A stretch of 64,000 nt of DNA. Origin: Puffinus mauretanicus. Taxonomy: Eukaryota; Chordata; Aves; Procellariiformes; Procellariidae. Shown one piece after another: positions 1 to 37,980 of this stretch. Every line of letters begins with the position of its first letter. Position 1 is the stretch's first letter. The translations under genes and the position numbers were made by a program. The notes below the pieces were generated by a model, which ran no database searches, was not told the origin of the DNA, and saw only the letters and a program-made list of their open reading frames with translations. The stretch is from NCBI GenBank assembly GCA_023333565.1, contig JAJKFH010003627.1, forward strand, positions 8,289,501-8,353,500, given 5' to 3'.

Positions 1-31
1 AAACTACGGCCGTGCTCCGCGCTGCGGACCC

Positions 32-176
32 CTCATTAGCGTAGAACTCGTTAGTATTTGGGCTGATTTGCATACCCAGCTGATTTGCCGCCGCCCTCGG
101 GTCGGCCGTCCCCGTGTAGGCCGCGAGCGGGCGGGGGGCCGGGGGGGGGCGGCGGGGGTCGCCGTGTCCTGCGGAG
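32..176 (+). promoter_or_regulatory. U5 copy 1 promoter (distal and proximal elements)
   Basis: The distal element holds an octamer ATTTGCAT at 66-73, followed directly by ACCCAGC, the start of a ZNF143/Staf-like site. An ATTAG motif lies just upstream near 35. The proximal element is 158-176, beginning GTCGCC, and its first base is 61 nt upstream of the U5 5' end. All five U5 copies share this GTCGCC start and spacing, which is the position of the PSE read by SNAPc. No TATA box is visible, as expected for a Pol II snRNA gene. The distal element is closer to the gene here (about -150) than in the other copies (about -200 to -300). Confidence 0.7.
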
Positions 177-218
177 GGAGAACCGGGGGCCGGTGTGTGC
201 GCGGGGAGGAGCTCTGGC

Positions 219-334
219 ATACTCTGGTTTCTCTTCAGATCGCATAAATCTTTCGCCTTTTACTAAAGATTTCCGTGGAGAGGAACAGGCACGAGTGTCG
301 AGGAATTTTTTGAGGCTCCATCTCGGTGGAGCTG
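219..334 (+). ncRNA. RNU5: U5 spliceosomal snRNA, copy 1
   Basis: U5 snRNA is the core RNA of the U5 and U4/U6.U5 snRNPs; its loop I holds the exon ends during splicing. The 5' end ATACTCTGGTTTCTCTTCAG is the vertebrate U5 start. Loop I GCCTTTTAC is intact at 255-263. The Sm site AATTTTTTG lies at 304-312. The 3' stem-loop pairs GCTCCA with TGGAGC. Length is 116 nt, the same as the human U5 RNAs. A 3' box-like sequence (GTCTGGTCAAAAACAGAG) follows at 341-358. The segment between the main stem and the Sm site (GCACGAGTGTCGAGG) differs from the human sequence but is shared by the other copies here. The gene looks functional. Confidence 0.95.
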
Positions 335-358
335 CTCCTTGTCTGGTCAAAAACAGAG

Positions 359-1086
359 CAACATGGCGGGAGAGGGTTCGCGGGGCGGAGGCTGCGATAC
401 CGTAGGGAGGGCGCGGGGGACCGCTGGGACAGGGTGGGTCTGGTTTCTTGCCCTGCCGGTGCCTTGTGCGGGCTGCCCTGGGTTTACGCTGAGAGCAGCG
501 TTGGCACCGGGGATGTTGTTACCAGCGAGAGCGCTCAACACCGCCACGGCCCGTTCTGCTCCCGCCCCGCCTCGCCAGCCGGCAGGCTGCGGGGGCAGAC
601 GGAGCTGGGGGGTGACGCAGCCGGGACAGCTGACCCCGGTGAGCACGGGGATGTCCCATGCGATATGACGTCATGCTCAGCAATAGAAACTGCGGGGAGG
701 TGGCGGGGGGCCGCTGCTCGGGGACCGGCTGGGCGCGGCTCGGTTGGCGGTGAGCAACGGCTTTCATTTCCATCGCTTGTCTTCCCTGTTTTTTTTCCTG
801 TTACTTTTTTCCCCTCTTTTCGTAGATTTTTTTTAAACCATTATTATTTCTTTGTAATTATTAAAGTGCTTTTATCTCAACCCACGAGTTTCTCACTTTT
901 ATCCTAATTCCTCCCCCGTCCCACCGGGGGCGGGGAGTGAGCGAGCGGCTGGGTGGTGCTTGGTTGCCGGCCGGGGTTAAACAACGACAGGGAGCCACAG
1001 GCACTATTCGGGCGGGGGCGGAAGGGATCCGGGGGCAGAAGGGATCCGGGGGCAGAAGGGGTCTGCTGCGGGACCGGGACGGCGGG
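359..1086. other. GC-rich spacer between U5 copies 1 and 2
   Basis: No gene is recognised. A perfect CRE palindrome TGACGTCA lies at 666-673, directly followed by TGCTCAGCA, a MAF half-site-like string. A T-rich stretch runs from about 785 to 890. The open frames here are GC-driven and show no family resemblance. Confidence 0.5.
1021..1060. repeat. Short tandem repeat, 17-bp unit
   Basis: The unit GAAGGGATCCGGGGGCA occurs twice without change (1021-1037 and 1038-1054), followed by a six-base partial unit. It lies just upstream of the copy 2 distal promoter and is probably a local slippage product. Confidence 0.85.
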
Positions 1087-1147
1087 GGCAGCGCTGACGC
1101 CGCTGCCCGGTCCCCTCCGCACCGCCCCCGCCCGCCCGTGCCGCCGC

Positions 1148-1373
1148 CTCATTAGCATGTATCTCATTACCATTCGGCTGTTTTGCATACCCAGGGTGCA
1201 CCGCGGCAGCGCTGCCCGGCTCCAGCCTCGCTCCCCGCCCCTGAGGCCGCTCCCGATGGCCGGTCCGAGCTGTTCGAGTCCACACGACTTTGCGCCCCGG
1301 AGGGGCCGGGCCGGGCCGGGGACCGCGGTGCCGGGAGCAGGCGGGCGGGCGCCCGTCGCCCTGACTTGTGGGG
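1148..1373 (+). promoter_or_regulatory. U5 copy 2 promoter
   Basis: The distal element has CATTAGCATG at 1150-1159 (an ATTAGCAT octamer variant), then TTTGCATACCCAGGGTGCAC from 1182, running on into CGCGG. This joins an octamer-like half to a good ZNF143/Staf (SPH) match. The proximal element begins GTCGCC at 1355, exactly 61 nt upstream of the U5 start. The whole block is nearly the reverse complement of the copy 3 promoter at 26230-26487. Confidence 0.72.
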
Positions 1374-1415
1374 CGTGTGGCAGGCGGGCGGTGTGCCGGG
1401 GGCGGACACTACTGC

Positions 1416-1531
1416 ATACTCTGGTTTCTCTTCAGATCGCATAAATCTTTCGCCTTTTACTAAAGATTTCCGTGGAGAGGAACAGGCACGAGTGTCGAGG
1501 AATTTTTTGAGGCTCCATCTCGGTGGAGCTG
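1416..1531 (+). ncRNA. RNU5: U5 spliceosomal snRNA, copy 2
   Basis: The 116-nt RNA appears identical to copy 1 over the body. Loop I GCCTTTTAC lies at 1452-1460, the Sm site AATTTTTTG at 1501-1509, and the 3' stem-loop is intact. The 3' box is GTCTGGTCAAAGACAGAG at 1538-1555. The KIF2C start codon lies about 530 bp downstream on the same strand, so transcription running past a weak 3' box would enter the KIF2C promoter. The gene looks functional. Confidence 0.95.
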
Positions 1532-1799
1532 CCCCTTGTCTGGTCAAAGACAGAGCCAACTCCGGTAGCGCGAGCGTTACTGGCCCTTCGCGCGCGTTCC
1601 TCTGCTCTAGCTCCGCTCCCCGGCACCCACCGCTCAGCCCCTGGTTCCCCGCGCCCCCAGCGGCGGGTCTGCCGCCGGCCCCTCCGCCCTGCCCCCTGCT
1701 TCGCCTCGGCCCGATGGCGGCCGTGGCCTTCTCCGGCCCCGCCGTGAGCGACACCGCCGCCTGCTCCCCCCCCCCGGCCCCAAGCCGCCGCACGTAGCG

Positions 1800-2063
1800 G
1801 GGCCGACTGCGCACGCGTGCCGCCGCGCCGAACTACGCCTCTCGGCATGCGCACCGCCCCCAGGGGGCGTAGTCCCGGGGCACGCCGGGAGCTGTAGGCG
1901 GCCGTGCGCGCCGTGCATGCTGGGAGGTGTAGTCCCCCCGCCGGTGTTTCCCGGTAGGCCCCGCGGCACGCCGGCGCGCGGGGTTTAAATCGGCGGCGGT
2001 TGCCCGGGCCTGTGTTTCGCTGCCGGGACGGGAGGAGCCGCCCGCTCTCCTCGTGCCCGCGCC
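1800..2063 (+). promoter_or_regulatory. KIF2C CpG-island promoter with NRF1-like and ZNF143-like sites
   Basis: This is the region just upstream of the KIF2C start codon. An NRF1-like site TGCGCACGCGTG begins at 1808. Three ZNF143-type matches follow: 1832-1857 (ACTACGCCTCTCGGCATGCG on +), about 1881-1898 (minus strand, ACAGCTCCCGGCGTG) and 1909-1934 (minus strand, ACTACACCTCCCAGCATGCA, the best match). A TTTAAA at 1984-1989 beside GCGCGCGGG could act as a CHR/E2F-type cell-cycle element, which would suit a G2/M gene. The transcription start itself cannot be seen. Confidence 0.6.
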
Positions 2064-20931
<18,868 letters not shown>

Positions 20932-21357
20932 TAAATACAGCAAAACCCGGTTCACAAGCAGTCTTCTGTATGTCTTGCATGTTTGTCGATGGTTTGTGTA
21001 ACTCCTATTTCAAATGTGGCAGAGTGTCTGCAGGTCACACATGCCTGAGGGCAGTGAACATGGCAGCCTCTCTCTCTTCATGGCCTGGTATCGGGGTACT
21101 CAGCAGAGTGCTAGAAACACCCCTGCAAGGCTTGGGGAGAAGGGCCTGGGAGTCTGCTATATGTCTAACATCTGGCCCTTTGCTAGTGACAATGGTCTCC
21201 TCTAATAGAACTAGATACATGTATATAGTTTTCTAGTGTACATATAACCTTTCCAGATGTGCTTCAAACATTGCAAAACTGTTGCAAGTCTGGCTTTTCT
21301 AGAAAGAAAATGGACTATATGTAATTGTAAAAAATCAGTATTTTAAGAAGTTTGATA

Positions 21358-21363
21358 AATAAA
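21358..21363 (+). terminator. KIF2C polyadenylation signal (proximal)
   Basis: AATAAA lies 427 bp after the KIF2C stop codon, within TTTGATAAATAAATG. A second AATAAA lies at 21534-21539 and may be an alternative site. The transcript would end 0.7-0.9 kb before the converging ARMH1 stop codon. Confidence 0.65.
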
Positions 21364-21539
21364 TGTTCCTGGATTTAATTATCTTCTATCTTATAAAATA
21401 TATTTCTTGCTGATTTTGGTGAAGTCTAACAGCCCCTAAAGACTGGCTGGTGTGGTAGAGATAAGCTGATTTCTTGGATGAAGTTTCTTTTTAAAGTCTT
21501 TACACTTGTAATGTTTACATAAAAATCACTCGAAATAAA

Positions 21540-22206
21540 TTTTGTCTCTTAATTTTGAGATCCTGCTTAGATCCTGCGTAGAACTTGCCTAGCAAGGGGG
21601 AAGTGGTTTAGAGGGTACCTATCCTGCACCTGAGCAAAGCTCAGCATTTAGTGAGTGGCTCGGCTCTTATGACATCAGGTAAGTAGGAAGGGCCCTGTGA
21701 GACTCCCTTATATCACTGGCATTTACTTAGGCTTTGAAGATAGCCCTAGCATGTTACTTCACATTTTTTCACATATATTTCCTATGGCTAACATGCCACA
21801 TAAAATACACGTTCAGTAGCCCACCAAAATCTGTATTTGAGGGCAGAAGTGTGAAGCTGGCCACTGGCTCAGATGCAGCAAGGTGCTGCCATGCAACCTG
21901 GGTCCAGGTGGCCCCACACAACCTGTCCTCTAGGAAGGAGCAGGCAGAGGGTCAGGGTGGGGGAGGACAGATGGGAGGCATGTGCTGCTGCCCTCTGTTT
22001 CCTGTTTGTTCAGCTCACTCCAGGGTTTGTCTCTGAAAGAGGACAAAATGGCACTGTGAGCTCTGGGTCCTGCAACACAGGATGCAGCTATACAAACAGT
22101 AGATTACAAAGGGATCCTTTTACTGTTACTCCCTTTTTCCCTAGACCCCCACCCTGGTCTCCTGCTTCCTGAGCTGCCTTCTCCTCCTGAAAGTAAAGGG
22201 TGTAGT
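21540..22206. other. Convergent gap between KIF2C and ARMH1, including the ARMH1 3' UTR
   Basis: The two genes meet tail to tail here. No AATAAA is evident on the minus strand in the gap. An ATTAAA on the minus strand (21374-21379) lies inside the KIF2C 3' region, so the two 3' UTRs may overlap. No other feature was seen. Confidence 0.4.
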
Positions 22207-31159
<8,953 letters not shown>

Positions 31160-31299
31160 CTAGAGAAAAGTGAGAAAGAAGTTAAAGAAAGGCTTTGAAG
31201 GTAGAAAAAGTCTGTACTAAGGAATTACCACCAGAATCACATTTAAAATCGCTGGCAAATAATATCAAACTGCTTACTAGCCATTAATTTAATCTAATT

Positions 31300-31445
31300 T
31301 TCCTTAATACTCATTTCATAGATAGGAAAACTGAGGCAAAAGGAGAGTCCTGGTATGTCTGAAGCTGCACAATGAATCTGTGACAGACTTGAGATGAGAT
31401 TATTTTCCAGGGCAGGTGGCTTCACCACAGGAACTCTCTTCTCTG
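31300..31445. mobile_element. MIR-like SINE fragment
   Basis: The string TTTCATAGATAGGAAAACTG followed by AGGC resembles the MIR core (ACAGATGAGGAAACTGAGGC), and a diverged segment follows. Old MIR copies are known in birds. The match is partial. Confidence 0.45.
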
Positions 31446-33329
31446 CTCTCTTAATAAAGTCATTCTGATGTTACTCATTCCCTCCTCCTCGGTTTCTCGC
31501 TATCCTCATGATATGAACACTGCATCTCATATCTGACCTGCCAGAGAATAAATAGGGTGAAATGAGAGCACAAATAGGTGTGGATTTATGGGGAGTGACA
31601 GGGTCAAGGGGGCTGTAAATGCCTGTTAGCACAGCAGCGCAGCATGCCCTCACTCACGTGATGGAGCGACAGTCATTTGGACTGGGCCCACATCCACTCC
31701 AGGAAGATGTGCTTGGCCTTGGCACTGGGAGAGCGCTTTGGGACCCTTTGGCATGACAGACATTTGCTCTGTTTTTTTCTTATCTAATTTCTATGGCACA
31801 TTTTTAAACAATCTAAGAAAACCTGAAATGATAGGAACCGTAGGCAAGAAGACAGAAGCTCCAGAAACATCCCTTGCCTGCACTTCCTTCCATCCCTTCA
31901 CACAGGTGTTAAATAAAGCAATCCATATTTTGCCAAATTTCTTTGGCACGCTTTTGGCTCAGTATGATATCCCCTATTCCAGCTTGACAAACGTGAAGGT
32001 GCATTTAGTAGGGGGATGAAATATCAGAGGATTAAGCTCTCCGTTCGTTCAGGTAGGTGAGAATTCCACGGACATGTATGCATTTGGCTTTAAGACACTG
32101 ACCAATCTCAAGGAGCCTCGCAGTTAAACATCAGTATCTGTGCACACACACAGATGCAGAGAGACAAGGTCACAGACAGCTGCACGAACACAGGTGTGTT
32201 GTCCTCCACCAACCTGTATCAACATGCCTGAGGATAAGAAAGGAACTCACGCCTTGTCTAATACAATTCTTCCTACATAAAAAAGCACCATTTTAGGTTT
32301 TATTTAAAGTGTGGTTTACGAGGAAAAAAGTTAAAATGACACAAAATCTTTGGGTTTCAGAATAAGAAGTTTCTTTCAATGTAATACAAGTCTCCAAGAT
32401 TACCAATTTCCTATCTACAAAGCTCTTAAGCCTTTTCTCCTAGAATCTGGAGCAAAATTCCAAATCCGTTCCAGAATATCCCCAAGATACCTGCTCAAAA
32501 ACTAACTTTCTATTGCTATTATCTGAACCATTGTTTTCAGAAAACAATGACCAAGAGGTGAACATACACCTCAGGGCCTGAAAACAAACAAACAAAGTCT
32601 TCAAAAAGCTGGCTGAGAAACAATGTTTGAGAATTAAGATGAGATGAAATTTCATGTGGGAGTTAACGGTCTGTGCTCTGTAAGGAGTCTGTGTCCTTGG
32701 CAGGGTGTTTTCAGGATCTCCTTTGCGGGGAAGCAGGTTTAAAATAAATCCATTTTCCCAAAATAGTTGTGATTGAAAATGTTATTAGCCATAACAAATG
32801 TTAGTGCTGACAGGAGAATGGCCTGTTAGGGGCCTCTGGTGAAACAGTCAAGTGAAAGTCATATTTCACATTATTGCGAGCATTTTCCTGTGATTTACAG
32901 AATATTTGTGAAACATTACTTGCAAGGCATATGATTGATATTGAGAGAACAGCTAGTGTGTAGGGGGAATCTGTATTTCACAGAGACTGTTTGCATGAAA
33001 TTTACAATCCCATAAAGTGCTCCTCTGTCCTCAACAGAGATCTAGTTAAAAGAACTTTACAGTCTGAAACATCCCAAAATTGATTCTAAATTAACCTTTC
33101 CATATTTATGTTTAAGATGCTGGTGGTGTAATGCTATCCTATTTTTATTATATAGCTGCAGTAACCCCCCACTATTCAGAAATACCAGCACCAGCCCCGG
33201 GACGTAAGGATTTTGGTGATACAAAGGGCTTGCCTATGAATCAATGGCAAAAAAACCGAAGAATTTGAAACAATGATCACATGAGGCTTCTGAGGATACC
33301 GTGGTATCCGTCCCTGGCTGCTATAATAA

Positions 33330-33545
33330 TAGCATCTACTGACATAGTAGTCTTTAAGCCGACATTGCCAAGTACCCTGAAAATGTACATGAATATTTTT
33401 ATTATGACCATTTTACATATGGGAACATACAGACACAGGGAAGTTAAATGACTTGCCTGAGTCGTTTGTCAGCACTAGTATCAGCACATAACTCCTGTTT
33501 GTTGGCTTCAAACTCTGCTCTCTACAGTGCTGTGCTGCCACACCA
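33330..33545 (+). mobile_element. MIR-like SINE
   Basis: This is the best MIR match in the window. TTATTATGACCATTTTACAT and GGGAAGTTAAATGACTTGCC line up in order with the MIR core, and the segment ends in CTCTCTACAGTGCTGTGCTG, like the MIR 3' part. It is old and much diverged. Confidence 0.65.
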
Positions 33546-33879
33546 GTCCATTGGACCTAATAATCAAGACTGGGTCAGGGCAGTGCTTGTTTCCTGCCAA
33601 GAAGAACATAAGTGATTTAGGAGCTGGTTGTGGCAATTCAGCGGTTCTTTATATCCAGAGTGCTGCTAAATCATCAGATTGAGATCAAAAGGCAGACTGG
33701 TGCTGTGTCAGCCTCAGTCCGAGCGTGAGGTGCAGGGACTGATAGCCTTGGAGTTATGGCAGGGCAGAGTGATGGCGATTTGGTGTTACCTTTGCATCTT
33801 GCAACATCAAGGTTGTGCCCAGCCTCAAGCAAAACTTAGAGCTTCTGTTTCCCCAGCAGGTTTCACCGTCTCCTGGCAT

Positions 33880-34470
33880 ACCTCAAGTCCCCTACAACCC
33901 TCCTCACACACAATGCACCTTCCTCAGTGTACCCCAATGCCTTCTACCCAGCCCCTATCAATCCACAGTCCCACTGGCCCCTCTCTCACCTACATGTCCT
34001 GCCTCCCAGCCCCACTGTCAACCCCAGCCACAGCCACAAACCTAGCCCCTGCACTCCCCTCACCCCCAGCCAGGCCCTGCAATAATCCCTACATCCATAC
34101 CAGTCCCTACCTGCCCTAATCCACTGCCGCCTCAACATTCCCCGTCCCAGGCCCAACCATCCCGCCAGGCCTGATCCAGCCCAACCGCAGGCCCTGTGCT
34201 CCCCCACACCCCAACAAACCCAGCCCAGGTCCTACAGTCCCTCACTGACCCCTGTGCCCACCCCAGCCCCTGTGTCTGCCCCCTCTGACCCACATGCCCA
34301 GCTCTGGACCAACAACCCCCTCACGCCCACCCTATCCCCCAGTCCCCCTGACTGCGACCCCCACTCCAGGCCCTACAATTCCCTTCATCCCGACCCCCTC
34401 CCAGGTCCTGCAACCCCGCCAGCAGCAGCGCCCGCCTCAGCCCCTCACTCCCTCTCACCTTCCCCGAGGG
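33880..34470. repeat. C-rich, strand-asymmetric degenerate repeat
   Basis: About 600 bp of + strand rich in C and poor in G. Loosely repeated units resemble CCAGGYCCTRCARTCCCT (examples near 34070, 34220, 34368 and 34402). Open frames here encode only proline-, serine- and threonine-rich low-complexity peptides and are not called as genes. It ends at the ARMH1/TMEM53 promoter. Confidence 0.6.
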
Positions 34471-34762
34471 GCGGATACCCCGCAGAATAACTGACACCGC
34501 AGCCGAACCAATCGCGACCCGCCTTTGCCACGTGCGGACCAATGGGTGGGCAAGTTTCTGCCACCAGTGGGCGGGGCGCCAAGCCCGGGCCGGTTGCTAA
34601 GGGCGCGTTGCTAAGGAAGTGGCAGGCGGGGAGGATAGGGGACGGAGAGTGAGGCGGGGTGGGCGCTTTTCCTTCCCATTGGCTGCGGGAGGGGCAGGGG
34701 GGCGGAGCTTCCGGTGGGGAGAGCGGAAGCGCCGGTGGGGTGTGAGGCGGGAGTGTGCGGCG
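34459..34762. promoter_or_regulatory. Bidirectional ARMH1/TMEM53 promoter
   Basis: A compact CpG island between two divergent genes. CCAAT boxes lie at 34508-34512 and 34539-34543, with an inverted one (ATTGG) at 34678-34682. Two identical GTTGCTAAGG strings at 34593-34602 and 34607-34616 match RFX (X-box) half-sites. A minus-strand donor (GAAG then GTGAGAGG) at 34458 suggests that the untranslated ARMH1 first exon occupies about 34459-34500. The TMEM53 start codon is at 34763. No TATA box is seen. Confidence 0.65.
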
Positions 34763-37700
34763 ATGGGGGCCCGCGGGCTGGAGGCGGCGGTGGAGCTGGC
34801 GCCGGCGGAGGCCCGCGGTGCGGGGGTGGCCCGACGTGCGGGGACGAGTGGGCCTGGGGAGTCCCGAGGGTGAAGGGGGGGCGGGCGGGCCCGGGGGACC
34901 CCAATGACAGGAGGGACTGGGAGACCCCTGAGGGTGGAGGGCGGGGCCGGGGCCTGGGGCACCCCTCAGGGCACGGGGGGAGGGAGCCTGGAGACGCTTG
35001 TGCCGTACCAGGTGTCTGTTAGTTCCTGGAGGGCACTTCCCTTCCTCCCTGGAAGTGGGCAGCAGTCTCTGATGCCTCCCCAGCTCCCGGGAGGCGTGAG
35101 GAGGGGGTCTCTGTCCCCCGTAGCGACCTGCACCCTGCTGGCTTTGCGTCAGTGGAGAGCTTTGGGAAGCTGCAGGGATTGAAACTGTGCTGCCCTACTG
35201 AGCATGCCCACATAGTGAAACTGGGACGAGGCAGTATTCATAGCTGACTGAGAAATTAAACTAATACCTGCTTCACCATTACCTTTAAACTGTATTAATC
35301 AGGCAAGTTGCCATAAGTTCTGATTCTGGTAGACTGGAGGACAATTATTGTAAATCTTGTGATTTGTTTCAGAGAGCAGTACAGAGGGAGGGCATGGAGA
35401 TGGTCAGCCTGTGGTGATCCTTCTAGGTTGGGCAGGCTGCCAGGACAAATACCTGGCCAAATACAGTGCAATCTACAGTCAGAAGGTGAGTAGCTTATTT
35501 ATATTTTCATGACACTGTCATACAGCTCTCTGAGAAACTGCCTCTTTTCTGCACGTTGGTAAAAATCGCTCTAAAGCGCCTCTCAGTCTGAAGAGTCATT
35601 GGGAGTGAGTGGTGAGTTCTCTTGTCATTGAAAGCTCCTTGTCTCTAGGAGCCCAGGCAGCGTTATCTAACAGTTGCTGATGTCATCTTTGTGCGTGCAG
35701 CTGAGACAAAAATACTTCCTTGGAGAAACTTTCTGCTGTTGTGTGAATCACTGGAATATTTTAAGGCTTTTAAAGTTGTGAGATTATTCAGGAATGACAT
35801 GAACTCTGTTAGTTTTCCAAACAGGTAAACATGCGGGGAAGGATTATGCGTATACTGCTTGCTAATAGGCCACAGCACAGACTTGGCGAGGCCAGGCTGA
35901 GGGCTGACGGAGAACGTCAGCATCTGTCATTCCTTCGGCTTTTCCTTCCTGTGAAGATGATTCATCTAAATGTTGTAATCCAAATTCATTTTATCCTGAC
36001 TGTGAAACAGGCATCCTATGATAGTCACACCTGCTCACTAGGAACTCCTTGTGTTTGAACTAGAGAGGTCTGATTGCTGGTTCCCTAATACTGTATTTTA
36101 TTGGAATGACCCCAGCTTGTAGTATGGGGACCCAATGAAACATTAGACGACTTTTTTTTTTTGTCAGCATACAAGGATCTTGTATTTATCCAAATCTGTT
36201 TCAGCTATAGGTGGCAAAGTTTGTACATTAACAAGTCTGTTGTTAATGTGTAATCCAGTGCAAGAGTCATGAATTGGCTTGTTCTAGTGAAGAATTAATT
36301 GTTAAGTGACTGTTGTGACTAAGAGATGCTGCTGAGCAGGTGAGGAGCGCATTACATGGCAACATGGCAACTTTTTTGAAAATACTTTTCTGTCAGAAAG
36401 ATGATAGGAACAGGAAAGGAGAGAAAGCTTTTCTTAGCTCCCTAATGAGGAAGTGGCTGCAATCATGGCGAGATGATATAGACTTTGATTTAAGAACTTG
36501 ATATCCTCTTCTTCCTCGTTCACTGTTTAGGGAGCTCTGGGTGGGAGGGCTGTCTTGGTGGCTTTGCCTTCTGTTTGTCAGTGTGTAACATCAGTGAGTT
36601 TAGGTGATAGAAAAGATCTAAAGCATTTATAAATGTAGTTCCATCTGCTCTATTTAGAAACTCCTCCAAGATCCTGTTCCCAATCTACACCTAAAGGTAA
36701 GGCCTTAACTGTAAAGGCAATTGCTCAGGCGTTCTGAATCTCTGAACCACTGCTCTTCACTTGCACAGCTGGAGCGTTTCAGAAAGACTTATGAAAATCA
36801 TGTCAGTGTTGATTGTGGGTGACTCTCAGAGACAGCTGCAAACAAGTACTACCCAAGGACAGGAAAAAGTTCCTCCTCCTTCTTACGTGTGTTTCCATGT
36901 CGTGAACTAGATGTGTACCAGAGCAGACCCTTCTTACCAAAATGGTTGATACTGAAGGTTTGTGAATCAGGGAGATGCTTTTCTCTTCCTGGGTGAAGAC
37001 TTACACTCATAAAAGCTTGGGTGGCAATGTCCCCAGGGGCTATGCCAGTTAGCACAAGATTTGAAAGGATCTCAAACATCGTCAAATCCAGGCCTCTGCT
37101 ACTGCAGAAACCTTTTCATAATACTGTGTGCTGTTATGATTAATATAATCCTATTCATATTGGTGCCTTGCTACTAACACTAAAGACTTTCTTCTGGCCC
37201 TGTGGTTTCTGTTGGAAACCTCTCCCAAATTTTCACGTTCCTCGTACTGATGCTTGCCTACTCCATGTAATTTACAGCACAGCCTAAATGTGTGGGGTCT
37301 CTTTCTGTTCTTCTTAGGGGTGCACCGTTATCCGCTACACGGCTCCCTGGAGGATGATATTCTTCTCTGAGACCTTTGGCATCAGATCCCTCCAGACCCC
37401 AGCCAGGCGACTCCTGGAGCTGCTCTTTGACTACAGCGTTGAAAACAGACCGGTTCTTTTTCATGTTTTTAGCAATGGTGGTGTCATGCTGTACCGTTAC
37501 ATCATTGAGGCGCTTCACACTCACAAGCCATTTAAGAACCTCAAAGTAGCAGGCACCATTTTTGATAGTGCCCCTGGCAGAAGAAACTTGAGAGGAGGCC
37601 TTCGTGCCTTGGCAACTGTCTTGGTATCCACGAATGTGCTGCTCAAGTATTTCCTCTTCTTTGCTTTTGCTACTACAGCTGCCGTGCTGCGGATCTTGCT

Positions 37701-37980
37701 GTACCCATTGACCCGCTTCATCCATGAGAGCCATTACGATGCCCTGCTGAAAGCGCCCTCGCGGTGGCCTGAGCTTTACCTCTATTCCCAAGCCGATGCC
37801 ATCATCAAGGCCAGCGAAGTTAAACACATGGCTGATGCCCGGCAGCACCTCGGTGTCTCTGTGAAAGCTGTAGACTTCTCGGATTCAGCTCACGTCAGCC
37901 ATATGCGGGTGTATCCCACCTATTACAGCAACCTCTGTACGACTTTCCTGTCTGACTGTGTCGGGGGCTCACCTCGTTAG
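34763..37980 (+). CDS. TMEM53: TMEM53, nuclear-envelope DUF829 protein
   Basis: Three coding exons: 34763-34817, 35373-35485 and 37318-37980, giving 276 residues (human 277). TMEM53 (NET4) is an inner/outer nuclear-membrane protein reported to limit BMP-SMAD signalling in bone cells. It belongs to the DUF829 alpha/beta-hydrolase-like family. Seen here: [20 protein letters not shown] at the start of the fold; HVFSNGGV around Ser108, a variant nucleophile elbow; YSQADAI and SAHVSHMR, which supply candidate Asp and His; and one hydrophobic segment ([20 protein letters not shown]) at about residues 160-190. Exons 2 and 3 are certain. The end of exon 1 is less so: the chosen donor (GCG then GTGCGG) keeps phase 1, but other phase-1 GT sites lie nearby. 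Exon 1 shows little similarity to the human N-terminus. Confidence 0.92.

Larger units (their letters stand above)
31160..33879 (-). other. ARMH1 5' intron sequence
   Basis: The region lies between the first coding exon and the presumed untranslated first exon. Apart from two MIR-like fragments, described separately, nothing is recognised. Open frames are short and look random. Confidence 0.5.

Noticed and set aside
219..334. U5 copies first read as a dispersed SINE-like repeat
   Set aside because: The 5' end, loop I, Sm site, 3' stem and 3' box all match U5 snRNA, and promoters are present, so these are genes rather than mobile elements.
34254..34500. Proline-rich open frames upstream of TMEM53
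   Set aside because: Produced by the C-rich degenerate repeat, not by a gene.
37081..37848. 196-codon open frame antisense to TMEM53 exon 3
   Set aside because: A shadow of the real exon; it has no independent features.
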